A stretch of DNA of 64,000 nucleotides from Pseudocercospora fijiensis CIRAD86 (lineage: Eukaryota > Ascomycota > Dothideomycetes > Mycosphaerellales > Mycosphaerellaceae): assembly GCF_000340215.1 (NCBI RefSeq), contig NW_006921539.1, positions 64,471 through 128,470 on the forward strand, written 5' to 3'. The notes below the pieces were generated by a model. It saw nothing but the letters and a program-made list of their open reading frames with translations. It searched no databases and had not been told where the DNA came from. How positions within the stretch are numbered: position 1 is the first letter of the stretch; every line of letters starts with the position of its first letter. The position numbers and the translations under genes are program-made. Positions 47,633 to 58,457 of this stretch are shown piece by piece.

Positions 47633-48172
47633 ATGTTGACCGCAAATCCAATCCACCAGGTGGAAATCGCGCGGCAAGATAGTTCGATCAAGCCGGTCTT
47701 GCCGTTGACGGACGCTCTGGACGGACTGTCAGCGGAAGGGCAGATACGAGGAATTATGGACTCGCTCATCTTCGTTATCAACAATCGAGTCTTCGATCGA
47801 GCTTCGCTCCCATGGACACGATTTGTCCCGGACTTCCAAGCGGGAACCAACATAGCTCTTCCAATCCGGAACTCTAGGGAAGTGTTCGACATGTTCCAGA
47901 CGGTCGCCGCGGCCTGTCCAGACTACAAAGTGACACTGTCGCACGCGCAGATTTTGGTGGATGAGGAAGCGGGTAGCGCAAAGGTGTCGTGGAAAGGGGA
48001 ATCGGTCGGCTTGTTTCCTGGAATCACAATTCCCAATATTGGTGTTACGGAGTTTGAGAGGATTGATGGTCGCTGGTGGGTGTCCCGATCTGACGATATC
48101 AGAGGGCAGGGCGATTACCCTCATGTCGCGGACCTCACCTATCTGCAGGCATGGAGTCCTGGGGTTGATTGA
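47633..48172 (+). CDS. SnoaL-like / NTF2-fold protein
   Basis: A single exon of 179 residues. The N-terminal helix region (GQIRGIMDSLIFVINNRVFD) is followed by SLPWTRFVPDF and repeated beta strands ending ITIPNIGVTEFERIDGRWWVSRSDDI. This is the cone-shaped alpha+beta layout of SnoaL-like polyketide cyclases and dehydratases and of NTF2-like proteins. Function in fungi is usually unknown and some act in secondary metabolism. I start at 47,633 (MLTANPIHQVEIAR) because the in-frame upstream residues look like leader sequence. The neighbouring FAD monooxygenase could be a partner, but nothing here proves that. Confidence 0.7.
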   Translation: MLTANPIHQVEIARQDSSIKPVLPLTDALDGLSAEGQIRGIMDSLIFVINNRVFDRASLPWTRFVPDFQAGTNIALPIRNSREVFDMFQTVAAACPDYKVTLSHAQILVDEEAGSAKVSWKGESVGLFPGITIPNIGVTEFERIDGRWWVSRSDDIRGQGDYPHVADLTYLQAWSPGVD

Positions 48173-48590
48173 CAATGTATACTTGGGGACAAGTTCCAAA
48201 TCGACACATTGTACTCGGCGGTGAATACTTCTATGACGGTAGAGAAGAAGATTGTGACTAGTTTCCCGGATCAAATCGACGTGCATTCGCTACTGCTCCA
48301 TATTATCTCACCGTGGGAAGCTGCAATGAATGCGGAGTCGTGATTTCATGGTGAATACTGAAGGCTTTGAGACCGCATCTCATAGGTTCTGAGACTCAGT
48401 CTTCACGACATCACATTCACTGACAAACAAAGTTATGACGCAAGATCTGACCCACCCCATTTAAGCAGTCCAAATCGTCGAAAAAACATCCACCAAACCC
48501 TGCACCGCAAGCAAGTTGACCTTCTCAGGACCTCCTCTTACCCAATACCAATACCCAATTCCAACACCCCCAGTCACTGTAGTCGCCATC
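48173..48590. other. Intergenic; promoter of the small secreted protein
   Basis: No ORF. A pyrimidine- and CA-rich leader with CCAATACC repeats (48,540-48,570) precedes the start codon. Confidence 0.5.
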
Positions 48591-49245
48591 ATGGTCCGCA
48601 TCGCCTCGACCAGCCTCGCCGTCATTGGCGCTCTGCTCGCCCCGTCCGTGTCCGCCTGGGGCATCGCGTTCTACAGTGGCGAGAACTGCAATCAGGACGA
48701 GCGTTTCGTGAGCGCCGCCGCAACAATCGCGAGAAAGCAAGCTAACCCGCCCTAGGACTCGATCATGTATAGGGGCGACAGCACGAAAAACAGCAAGTGC
48801 CTCGAGGTCGGCGAGCCGGGTGAGAACTGCGAGTGGGTAAGTGCAGTTCACCTCTACCACCATATGTCAGACCAAGCACGCTGACTTTATCCCAGTACAC
48901 CCACGAGGGCACTCAGGTCGCCGAGTGCACCGCTCCAACCAAATGGACCAACAGCTTCTACTGGTCCATCGGCTCGATCTGCGGCGTGGGCTTCGAAGAT
49001 AACCACGACTGCTATGTAAGTTCGAAAAGCCGGAAAAGGTTGGGGGCGCATGCTAATGAGCTGTCTGACCACAGTTCAACGACTTCGACTGGCACGGTCA
49101 GCAGTGCCTCAAAGTCACCGATCGTCCTGACTGGGCTTTCCACGGCCAGACTCTCACCTTCCAGTGCCGCGATCGCGAAGAGGATGGACTCCAAGATGTT
49201 GTGCCGTACATCCCGATGGGCGCCTTGAACATTACGGTGCCATAA
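48591..49245 (+). CDS. Small cysteine-rich secreted protein (effector candidate)
   Basis: Four exons, 48,591-48,707, 48,756-48,836, 48,896-49,015 and 49,075-49,245, give 162 residues. The three GT-AG introns (48, 59, 59 bases) all fall between codons. The first 22 residues (MVRIASTSLAVIGALLAPSVSA) are a clear signal peptide with a VSA-W cleavage site. The mature part has eight cysteines (contexts ENCNQ, SKCLE, ENCEW, AECTA, SICGV, HDCYF, QQCLK, FQCRD), enough for four disulfides, and one N-glycosylation site near the end (NIT). I recognise no domain. Size, secretion and cysteine content fit fungal effector-like or cell-wall-associated proteins (inference). Confidence 0.85.
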
Positions 49246-49527
49246 GCGCGCGCGACTGAACAAATTCGATGACTTGCCTCCGGACGGCGAAGAGTTTTCT
49301 TTTTGAGCGAGTTTGCATGGTGGCAGCAGCGGCGTAGCGGAAAGGGTCATAGCGAGATAACGGCGTCCCAAGAGCGCGACAGGCATGCAGTCAGCTGAGC
49401 TGGTCTCGGTGTTGCCAAATTCGACGGCAATCAGGTCGTCCTCCTAGCATAAGCCGCTATAGCTTTCCTGCAGCGGCAATCCAAGAAACCGATTTACCTC
49501 AAGCACAAGGAGCAGGACACATCTGCG
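49246..49527. other. Convergent intergenic region
   Basis: Short 3'-to-3' spacer between the secreted protein and the FAD monooxygenase; no gene seen. Confidence 0.6.
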
Positions 49528-50778
49528 TCAGATGTAGCTCTCATAAAGCCTCATTGCATCCTCATTCTGCTTCTCCAAGTCCACATCATTGGTGAAGGCT
49601 GCGCCACGCTTGAAGAAGTCGCGCATACCCTCAACATTGTCTTTCAATTCAGGCTCAGCATATGCGTAGACTCTACCAAATTTCCTAGTCTGATCCACCA
49701 CAGCTTGGGATCGAGGTCTTCTCGCACCATCATAAGCCTTGAAGACCGCCTCGATCTGGGTGGAGTTGGTGACTCTTGAGAAGAGGTGAGTGAGAACAGC
49801 GCAGTCCTCGAGAGCCTGAGCAGCACCATTGCCAGCGAACCCGTACATCGTATGAGCGGCGTCGCCAATCATGCACACGTTTCCTCGGTAGTATATCGGC
49901 GCATGGTCGTGGTCGGCAGCTGTCCATTGCATATTCACATCCTCTGCGACCATGCTCACAAAGAGCTTAGCTTCGTCGCTGTAATCACCGTAGTCTTCCG
50001 GGTTCAGCGGAGGAGCCTCGCCAGTTTTGCTGAACTTCGCGCCACGAATGGCGACGCCGATATTGATTCTCTTGCCTTTGTCGAGAGTGATGGAGTTCAC
50101 ATGTCCTTTTGGACCAAGAAAGATGGGCACGTACTTCGTCCACTTCGGGTCTATGCCTCTGGCAACAGCTTTCTCCATTGGCATCATTCGTCGGTAGATG
50201 TGCCAGCCTTCGTGGTTCTTTGGGGCAGTTGCAGGATGATCAGGCCCCAAGATGTATGACCGTGTAAGGCTTCGCATCCCATCGGCACCTATCAAGCAAT
50301 CTACTTGGACTTTCTCTCCATCCTCAAACTCTACCGTGACAGTATTATCGTGCTCTTCTATGCTCTTGACCCGCTTCCCAAACTTGACCCTCTCTTTCGG
50401 TATAAGCTCCATCAAACCTCTCAGTAGCTCGGCTCTTGCAATGGTCTTTCTGCCCTTGGCTCTGCCCAGCTCTGCGACACACTCTCCTGTATGCGGACCA
50501 TGCGCCAGAATCACCTCGGTCACTATCTCTTCATCCTCTTCGCCGATGGTGACAGCTCGATCGAAGTATGTTTGCTTGACCTCGTCGCCGATCAGGCCCA
50601 TCGCCTTGATCGCATTCATGTGTAGTGCTAGACCGGCTCCTACATCTTTGTGCTCTGGAACAGATTCGTAGACATACCAGTCAATGTTCGACTGCTTCGA
50701 CAGTCCAGCTGCCACCGCCAGACCCGCAATTCCTCCTCCGACAATGGCCACTCTGACCGGCTGTCCTGCTGAGCCCAT
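49528..50778 (-). CDS. FAD-dependent monooxygenase (salicylate hydroxylase-like)
   Basis: A single exon of 416 residues. The Rossmann motif VAIVGGGIAGLAVAAGL at residues 9-25 binds the ADP part of FAD. CLIGADGMRS near residue 160 is the DG motif and VCMIGDAAHTMYGFAGNGAAQALED near 295-320 (written here as a region) is the GD motif. These three define group A flavoprotein aromatic hydroxylases. The family hydroxylates an aromatic ring with NAD(P)H and O2. Close relatives include salicylate 1-hydroxylase, but the fold also serves secondary-metabolite enzymes, so the substrate is not fixed by sequence. There is no signal peptide; probably cytosolic. Divergence from neighbours is ordinary and the ORF is intact. 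Confidence 0.9.
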   Translation of the reverse strand: MGSAGQPVRVAIVGGGIAGLAVAAGLSKQSNIDWYVYESVPEHKDVGAGLALHMNAIKAMGLIGDEVKQTYFDRAVTIGEEDEEIVTEVILAHGPHTGECVAELGRAKGRKTIARAELLRGLMELIPKERVKFGKRVKSIEEHDNTVTVEFEDGEKVQVDCLIGADGMRSLTRSYILGPDHPATAPKNHEGWHIYRRMMPMEKAVARGIDPKWTKYVPIFLGPKGHVNSITLDKGKRINIGVAIRGAKFSKTGEAPPLNPEDYGDYSDEAKLFVSMVAEDVNMQWTAADHDHAPIYYRGNVCMIGDAAHTMYGFAGNGAAQALEDCAVLTHLFSRVTNSTQIEAVFKAYDGARRPRSQAVVDQTRKFGRVYAYAEPELKDNVEGMRDFFKRGAAFTNDVDLEKQNEDAMRLYESYI

Positions 50779-51402
50779 GATGTTTCGTGCTGATGTAGAA
50801 AGAGAGGCGTGCTTGTACAGGCCCGTAATGCTCCAATTTTGGGAAAGTTGTGCTCACCTGTCGTTACTTACCTTCCATGGTTTGAAAGCAGTGCCGAGCA
50901 ACTTTGGTCCGAAAGCACATCTGCGATGCGCGCATGTGACTATGACGATGCGTTGAATTCACGTGTTCCTGTTGGTGAGGTGTGGGGATCATCGACAGCT
51001 GTCGTGAACCACAGTGCTCCGAGCCGAACGGGTGTAGCTAAGAATAGTTGATAAGGCTATAGAGAAGTGAATCAATCGCAGAGCGGCAGACAGGATAAAA
51101 TCAGTGACATATTGCGGATCACAACTTCTGCTATGTGTATCGAAAGCAAGGAAAGGAGAGAAGTGCAAAGGAAAGCGACGGCATCATCGTCAGCGAATGC
51201 TTGGCATTGTATGTTTGTGCGAGAGCATCTGTCGATGGGTGCAATGTCTATCATTATCGCATACGCCATATATGTACTGTATAGAGATAAACCGGGCACA
51301 AGCCTTCATGCCTGTGGCTTGTAAGGCCTCGTCAACACAGTCCTCTGTGTCGAAGCGCAGGAAGATCTATATGTGTAATTGCAGAACTCATCGCTGAAGC
51401 AC
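50779..51402. other. Intergenic, nothing recognised
   Basis: This is the upstream region of the FAD monooxygenase and 3' flank of the M28 gene. Short ORFs on both strands show no family resemblance. Confidence 0.5.
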
Positions 51403-53041
51403 TTATATAAAGAGCTTGCTTCCGCGATACTTGTGCTTCGAACCATACTCCGTCGGTGTGCCGTAGATGTTGGCCTCCGTTTCTCTTTCTGGGAATCCTT
51501 CAAAAGATGCAGCATAAGTGGCGACGGAATGAGCGATCAGCTTGGTGTTCACAACCCATGCTGTCATATTGACATTGCCCACGTCGTCGCAGAGCTGATG
51601 GTAGCATGGATCGTACCAGTCTCCAGCTTTGCCACCAAACTCTCTAGCCTCCTCCTTAGTCTTGACTCCTTCTGCGCCAGTAGCCACGCCTCCGGCTGGA
51701 ATACCAGCGCGAATGAATCCATCGTAATCGCTGCGGCCGTCGAATGGGATGAATGTATAGTTGAGACCATGTTTCTTGTACCAGTCAACGTAAAGGTCTC
51801 GGAGCTCTTCGGACCCAGCTGGATTTTCATCATTGGTAGCATTATAGACCTGGTATGCGAAGTTTGGACTGCCCATCATGTCGTAGTCCATGAATAGTCG
51901 GACTTTCCGGTTCTCCTCTGGCGCAAGTGTCGCTGCGTAGTAATTCGATCCAAGGAGACCTTCTTCTTCGCCAGCCCACCAGGCAAAGCGTACACAGTTG
52001 TTCACACTGAATTCGGTCAGCGCTGTCGCCACTTCAAGCAATGACAGCGTGCCAGAGCCATCATCGTTGATACCAGGGCCAGCTTCAACACTGTCAGAGT
52101 GAGCGCCAAGCATCACCTACAGCAGAACTTGTTAGCGATCGTCCTTCGTTTTCCGAGAGGAGAATTGTGAATCAGGTCACTTACACAGTTATCTTTGTCA
52201 CCTTGAACAGTCTCGGCGATGATGTTGTTGGTCCCGATAGTCTTGACCTCGGCGTCAATGTATGCGATGACACTGACAGAACGTCCATCCTGAAGCTGCT
52301 CAATGTATGGCTTGGCTTCCTCCAAAGAGATGCTGAATGAGGCGATGTGGTCCGCGTCGGGTTCTCCTAGTGTCCCTCCAAAGAGACCGTTTTCGTTGTT
52401 GTATATGACTGCAGCGACTGCACCTGCTTGACCAGCCAGAGAGGACTTGTTACCAAATGCGCACTGTCCTCTCTGGATGAAAGCAATATTGCCTCTGACT
52501 GAGCTCGGATAGTCAGACGCTTCACAACCGCTGTTCTCAACCAGTATGAGATCGCCCTGTACCGGCTCGTGGTCCTTGGTTGGCGGCGTGAGGCTCATAG
52601 CGGACGCATTTTTGATCACTTCATCATCAAGGACGAGCCGGGACTCCGACACGTATCCAAGAACGGCAGGAAATGTCTGCTGCGAGACGTGGTAATAGCT
52701 TCCAAGCTTGGACAGAGTGGCCCATATGTAGTCGAGAGTAGCGGCATGGCCAGCACTGCCTGGTCACTGTCAGTAATGGACGCAATATGTCGCGTTTGCT
52801 CTGACTCGCCTATGACTCTGGTAGGGCGATTGTATTCGTGCCAGCTCAATTCGGCGAGCTTGTAAAGATCCTCGGCCCTCGCAAGCAGTTTGTCGCCGTC
52901 AATCTTCGACTGCAGCAGTTCGGTGTCGACCAGCGATTTGCCGCTGGAAGATGCCTCCTTATCGATCAAGGGTTGCTGACCATTGAACGCCGAAACCAGA
53001 CCTGCGATGGAGAGGAGCACAATTGGTCCGAAGCGTGCCAT
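51403..53041 (-). CDS. M28 aminopeptidase with PA domain (aminopeptidase Y-like), secreted
   Basis: Exons on the minus strand are 53,041-52,810, 52,759-52,185 and 52,116-51,403, giving 506 residues. Residues 1-18 (MARFGPIVLLSIAGLVSA) are a signal peptide. A protease-associated domain follows (GNIAFIQRGQCAFGNKSSLA). The M28 zinc site reads LGAHSDSV (His), NDDGSG (bridging Asp), WAGEEEGLLGS (catalytic Glu and ligand Glu), DYDMMGS (Asp) and YHQLCDD (His). The first intron (52,809-52,760) is GC-AG; splicing it makes RVIGSAGHAATLDYI, the expected family sequence. The second (52,184-52,117) is GT-AG. The enzyme releases N-terminal residues from peptides in the vacuole or outside the cell. Confidence 0.92.
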
Positions 53042-53277
53042 CTTGACACGATATTATTTAATCCCAAGTCTGCGATGAAGAACAACCTTGATGACTCGAT
53101 GTTTTGATGATTTCGTTGCGCGGACAACGTGGAAGTCAACGCCAGGTTGGGCGTGGGGGCGGAGCAGGCGAGATTGGAGCCTCCAGCACGAACAACTCAG
53201 CAGGATTCAACAACATTATCAAGTTGCGCATTGAGCGGAGGCTCTTTCTCATATGACACGCTGCTCAGACGCCTCAG
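53042..53277. promoter_or_regulatory. Divergent promoter between M28 and the 2EXR-like gene
   Basis: 236 bases separate two head-to-head start codons. No specific element was identified. Confidence 0.5.
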
Positions 53278-54063
53278 ATGGCAGATGACAGGCCTGAGGC
53301 GCATGACCAAGTGTCGAAGTCTTCGTTCCTTGCGTTGCCACCAGAAATCCGCATGACCATCTTCCAGCATTGCCTGCACATTCCTGGTCTCTCAACTACA
53401 CCTGTTCCCCATAGAGCCGCGGCGTACGCGAAAGGATACACGTCTGGAGTCGGCCATATAACTTTGGCCCGGGATGGCGAAGAGTGGCGTTCTGTCTCCA
53501 TCGCCCGCCCACCGGGCTTCGCCTTCAGCGCGACATCTGTTCTCCGAGTATGCAAATCAATACACAGAGAAGCCATGGACGTCCTGTACGACAAGATGCT
53601 TTGGGTGATCAATATCCAGAACCGGCGTCCCATCGCTCCTCCGTTCATAGGCACTCACAGCAACTCGGCCATTTCAGCCAGCCCGACCAGGCCATCTGTG
53701 TTTATGAAATGGGTCGCCCACGTACACATAAGGCAGCACATCAGGCCAGAGGAAGACTTACTGCAGAAAGCCGAAGCCTTGCGGTCGCTGATCGGCTGTC
53801 TTGGTTCGGATCGGAAATCCACTGAAGCAACACTGCATTTCGATTCAATTCATCTGGTGAACGACTCCAAGTGGCCAAGAACTGCTAAGCCTCAGTATGC
53901 TTGGGACTCGTACTACTCGCAGCTTATGGCATTTGATCTTGGAGCAAGACCCAATATCAGAACATCGTATTGCTGGGTTGAGACTGAAGGACAAGAGAGG
54001 TTTGAAGAGCTCACAAGACGCCTTGGAGGGTGCTTAAATGACCCCCATTACATCTACTGGTAG
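53278..54063 (+). CDS. 2EXR / F-box-like domain protein
   Basis: A single exon of 261 residues. The N-terminal FLALPPEIRMTIFQHCL is the leucine/proline-rich motif seen at the start of F-box and 2EXR proteins. SVLRVCKSIHREAMDVLYDK follows, with the conserved CKxIxxEA(xx)xLY box. These two together mark a large, poorly studied family common in dothideomycetes. Some members may act as ubiquitin-ligase adaptors, but most have no known role. I see no signal peptide or membrane segment. Codon use is ordinary. Confidence 0.75.
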   Translation: MADDRPEAHDQVSKSSFLALPPEIRMTIFQHCLHIPGLSTTPVPHRAAAYAKGYTSGVGHITLARDGEEWRSVSIARPPGFAFSATSVLRVCKSIHREAMDVLYDKMLWVINIQNRRPIAPPFIGTHSNSAISASPTRPSVFMKWVAHVHIRQHIRPEEDLLQKAEALRSLIGCLGSDRKSTEATLHFDSIHLVNDSKWPRTAKPQYAWDSYYSQLMAFDLGARPNIRTSYCWVETEGQERFEELTRRLGGCLNDPHYIYW

Positions 54064-54756
54064 ATGTAGTGGAGCATGAGACGCCATACTCTTCCAGTTC
54101 TCGAATTCAATGCACACGACTGCCGATCTGGACATTTCGTTCATGGCTATTGTTGCCCGACTCGGTCGGTTTCAGCCTTCTACAAGCTGCAATCTCTCTC
54201 ATCACAGCCAGAGTTGAATCCCGAGAGAAATAACAATTTTCTTCTTCCAAAATCAGCTCATTTCCAGCGTTCCAAACCAGTATCCCATGATCGCATTACC
54301 ATCATGTTTCCTAGCCACAACGCTCTTGCTGTTATCGGCATGAACTACCAAAGCGTTCACCACGTCTTCAGTCCTGCTCCGAAGTGCCATGTAGAGCAGC
54401 GTTGCAATGGTACTTTATGCCTCGTACCCCAATGCGGAAGGCGCTAGCGACACCGGGTCAAGCACAGACCATTTCTTGCGCTTCACCTCGGATAAGCCCG
54501 GAGCGTGGTGCCGAAGATAGGCACAGGCACGCCGAGCGGGGAGAGTCGGCGACAGACATACGAAAGGCTGGCAGGCTGCTGCTTTCCGGCATAAACAGGG
54601 CCAATTTTCTGGCGTAGTCATCAGGGTTGGACAGGACAATCCTTACAACCGCCAGCTAGGTACTCCTCTCCGCGAGTCTCTTTAGCTAGAAGACGGTGAA
54701 GCCCAGACCCCACGCCAGCTCCCGGTACCTACGCCATACGCCCTGCTTCTACCACA
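54064..54756. other. Intergenic, nothing recognised
   Basis: No convincing ORF. It contains the upstream region of the MMSDH gene; the start codon context is ACCACAATGG. Confidence 0.5.
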
Positions 54757-56528
54757 ATGGCCGCACGTCGAGCACTGTCACGACGAACATTGCAGAGTCT
54801 CACAGCCCGTCCAACACCAATTGCAGCCTCCAGAGTCTGCAGAATGCCTCAAAGCCCCAGCGCAGGCCAGACGGGCGTGCGAAGACTACACGCCACGACC
54901 CAGCACCTCGCAGCGACGACGGCAGCAGCTTCCAGCCCCGCAGAATACCGAACTACGCACGAGAAGGTCGAAAAGCCATTGGACACCCCGAACTTCCTTG
55001 ACAACAAGTTCGTAGCTTCAAAAGCATCGCAATGGATAGATCTCCATGACCCAGCCACAAACAACCTGGTGACCCGTGTACCACAATCCACAGATGAGGA
55101 GTTGAAGGCAGCGGTGGACAGTGCAGAAAAAGCATTCCCGGCATGGAGCAGGACAAGCTTGCTGCATAGGCAGCAGATCATGTTCAAGTATGTGGCCCTG
55201 ATCAGAGAGAACTGGGATCGTCTCGCGGCCAGCATTACGCTAGAGCAGGGCAAGACTTTCGCCGACGCAAGAGGAGACGTCCTTCGTGGTCTTCAGGTCG
55301 CCGAGACTGCATGTGGAATTACCACACAGATGCTTGGTGAGGTGCTTGAAGTGTCGAAAGACATGGAGACACGCACATACCGCGAGCCACTCGGTATCGT
55401 CGCCGCCATCTGTCCATTCAACTTCCCAGCCATGATTCCTCTCTGGACCATCCCAATCGCTACCATGACCGGTAACACGGTGGTGATCAAGCCTTCCGAG
55501 CGTGATCCAGGTGCGACTATGATCCTCGCCGAGCTCGCGGAGAAGGCAGGATTCCCACCAGGCGTGATTAACGTCATTCATGGTGCGGCCAAGACTGTGG
55601 ACTTCATCATTGACGAGCCACGAATCAAGGCCATCTCCTTTGTCGGCTCGAACAAGGCTGGAGAGTACATCTTTAGCCGAGGAAGTGCTCAGGGCAAGCG
55701 TGTGCAGGCCAACTTGGGCGCGAAGAACCACGCTGCGGTCCTTCCAGACTGCAACAAAAACGCTTCGTTGAACGCCATTGCAGGTGCCGCATTTGGTGCT
55801 GCTGGTCAGAGATGTATGGCTCTCAGCACGCTTGTGCTGGTCGGCGAGACGAAGCACTGGGTTGCTGAGATCGCCGAGCGTGCGAAGGGCCTGAGCATGA
55901 ACGGAGGCTTTGAGGAAGGCGCGGATCTTGGTCCAGTCATTTCTCCACAAGCCAAGAAGAGAATTGAGGACATCATCGCCACTGCAGAGAAGGAAGGCGC
56001 AACCATTGTGCTTGATGGACGAGGCCAGAAGCCGGAGAAGTATCCAAATGGCAACTGGGTAAGCAAACTCAATCCTAAATGCAAGCTGCTGGGAATTAAC
56101 ATGTTACGCAGGTCGGCCCAACCATCATTGCCAACGTTACGAAGGACATGACCTGCTACAAGGAGGAGATCTTCGGTCCTGTTATCGTCTGCCTCAATGT
56201 CGAGACCCTTGACGAAGCGATCGACCTCATCAACGCGAACGAATACGGTAACGGAACCGCGATCTTCACATCTTCGGGAGCCACAGCAACGAAGTTCCAG
56301 AAACAGATCCAGGCTGGTCAAGTCGGTATCAATGTCCCAATTCCGGTCCCGCTTCCAATGTTCTCGTTCACTGGTAACAAGAAGAGTGTTGCTGGAGGTG
56401 GAGCAAACACATTCTACGGAAAGCCAGGTCTGCAATTCTACACACAACTCAAGACTGTGACGAGCTTGTGGAGAGCAGAGGACGCGATTAGTCAGAAGGC
56501 TACGACGAACATGCCGACACAGTCGTAG
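54757..56528 (+). CDS. Methylmalonate-semialdehyde dehydrogenase (acylating), mitochondrial
   Basis: It converts methylmalonate semialdehyde to propionyl-CoA with NAD+ and CoA in valine, thymine and inositol breakdown. Exons are 54,757-56,058 and 56,112-56,528 (intron 53 bases, GT-AG), giving 572 residues. The first about 60 residues are rich in Arg, Ser and Ala ([15 protein letters not shown]), a mitochondrial targeting sequence. The core shows [29 protein letters not shown], the Glu-less [13 protein letters not shown] typical of this subfamily (Asn in place of the general-base Glu), and the catalytic Cys in [11 protein letters not shown]. The end [17 protein letters not shown] is also specific to MMSDH (ALDH6). 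Length and motifs fit; function is well supported. Confidence 0.95.
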
Positions 56529-56656
56529 GACAGAAAAATATATGTTGACCGTCTAGTTCACGGCATGTTGATATCTTTATATCTGCTGAAAGTAAAATCG
56601 TATAAAGTGACCAGTGCAACAATCTGATTGATACTACCACAATTCTTCTTCATTAC
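56529..56656. other. 3' flank of MMSDH
   Basis: AT-rich spacer with no ORF. Confidence 0.5.
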
Positions 56657-57420
56657 TCATTTCGAGCCCCCCGTCCCTACACATACCAGATCTATTTCCC
56701 TCCCTCGCCGTCCCGGTATCTTCCCAACACCTGTCTCGGCAACATCTCCCGAACTCTCAACTCCAAAAGCCTTCTGCCACTGCTCTACCCTAAAACTCCA
56801 ACCTCCTGACATCAATCCATGGCTATCTATCCTCACAGCCACGAATCTCTTTGCGTACCCTCCCTCGACTCTGATCCAGATCTTGAATGAAACTCAGCAG
56901 AACGAAGTTGATATCCAAAAGGGGGTGAAAAAAAAAGAAAGCTCAGCTATCGCTACGCTAGATGGAGACATGCACGTTGTGAGACTTGTGGCTGATCACT
57001 GATGTTCTCGTTGCTATCGAGAAACAGTGCTTTTGGGTGGGTCTGGTTTTCTGTTCGTGCTGTTCTGCTGCAAGCGAGCGGAGTCGTGGGCAAGAACAGA
57101 TTTGTGGCTATGAATGAATGAAACTGGTGCAGCGATGATCTTTTGAGTTCGCCTGCTGCTGCGCTGGAGATAGCCTTCCTTCTGCGACAAGCACAAGGAC
57201 CGTATTCGACTTCTTTCAGAGTTCGCACCTTTTCAGTCCTCTGTCAAGCAGCCTCTCTCCAAGCGTGGTAAGTAAATTCTGAGGCCGCCTCAAAATGCTC
57301 GCAGGATCACGCGCGACGACGAGGATCTTCTGCGACAAGGTTAGGAGGTGATGGGACTGGTACAGTTGCAACACATACCCGCTTCTTGACCAGCAGCGAG
57401 TTTGTGTCGGTGGACGTCAT
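56657..57420 (-). CDS. Possible small gene, structure unresolved (low confidence)
   Basis: An ATG at 57,420 opens a 14-codon exon (MTSTDTNSLLVKKR) followed by a textbook fungal intron, 57,378-57,330 (GTATGT, branch CCTAAC, CGCAG), and then KILVVARDPASILRRP. The frame stops soon after unless another intron is removed. A protein-like 3' segment, GWSFRVEQWQKAFGVESSG, lies at 56,657-56,842 on the same strand. Whether the two belong together is unknown. I do not recognise a family. Confidence 0.3.
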
Positions 57421-57571
57421 GGTTGGGACTGTGTTGTCGGCGAATTTCAAGAAATGCTAGGAAGAGTGGAAATATTTATGCGCCCGGATTAAACTTTGAC
57501 GCGCCTGAGTACCTTCTCCGTTTGCGCATCGTGCGAGAAAGCTCTGACATTGTGTGAAGGAAAGCGCTCGA

Positions 57572-58457
57572 TCACCCCTTTCGGGCACTCCGCAGAGCAA
57601 TAGAAGTCACATCTTGTCCGACGCGGACTTTGACGTCTGAGAAGCCGACTCGAAGAGCCTCCAGTCGTCCCAAAGCATCAGCAGAAGCACTTTGAGGCGT
57701 AGCGCCTACACCAGAGCTCTTGCTACCTTGGGGCTTTAACGACCAGGCAATGCTGATGTGGAAAGCGTCGCTGGCCTCATTGTGGCATTCAGCATAGAGT
57801 AGAGGCTGGTCGAGGGATTTGGCGAGAGCGTTGCAGGTCTTCAGCAAATTCTTCAGCTCATCGCCGGCAGGCCTCTGCAAGCGAAGCACAAGGAACCAGC
57901 GCGTACGGTGTTCGTTGGGATGCCAGACCAGCTCCAGTGGCTGGACCTCGAATGCGCGCACGCTCGCCTCTTCAATGGCCGTCTCGAGCCTCGATACGAA
58001 GCTGTCTTTCTGCTCTGTCTTCAGTGCCAAGGGGCGCGACAATGAGACGTGCAGTGGCAGCTGGACTCCCAGGTCGTTCTCCAGCAAGCTCTGCACGTGC
58101 TCCTCGCCGCTTGTCTTCCTGATTTCTTCGAGGATCTCGGACAGTAAGCTGTACTCCTTTGGCATTGGACTCCCTCCCGTACATGTTAGTGAATCGCGAA
58201 GAAGATGGAAAGGGCAACGGAACTCAGTTGTCCTTACAGTCGAGATATACATGCGTCGGCCAATTGCCCACGACATGAGGGGTCACTCGTTTCCGGCCAG
58301 CATGGAGGGCGGGATCATCTTGAGTGCTCGTCCTCACCGTCGACGAGTACAAGTCCCGAAAGCCGGCAGGAAGTGGTGGTAAGGCAGACAATCTCCTCTT
58401 CTTACTCTTGGGCTCGTCGTCTTCCTCGTCGGAATCCGAGTAGTCGACCAGGCCCAT
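57572..58457 (-). CDS. USB1: U6 snRNA phosphodiesterase USB1
   Basis: A 2H-family exonuclease that trims and matures the 3' end of U6 snRNA. Exons are 58,457-58,238 and 58,173-57,572, giving 273 residues. The intron (58,237-58,174) is GT-AG, and splicing makes THVYLDWSPMP. The two H-x-S/T catalytic motifs are present: LHVSLSRPL and [20 protein letters not shown] precedes them, as in USB1. The acidic, Lys-rich N-terminus ([19 protein letters not shown]) looks like a nuclear localisation region. Size and motif spacing are normal. It is divergent from the Pal1-like gene. Confidence 0.9.

Noticed and set aside
49786..50671. Plus-strand ORFs over the FAD monooxygenase
   Set aside because: They are shadows of a well-supported minus-strand gene with no motifs of their own.
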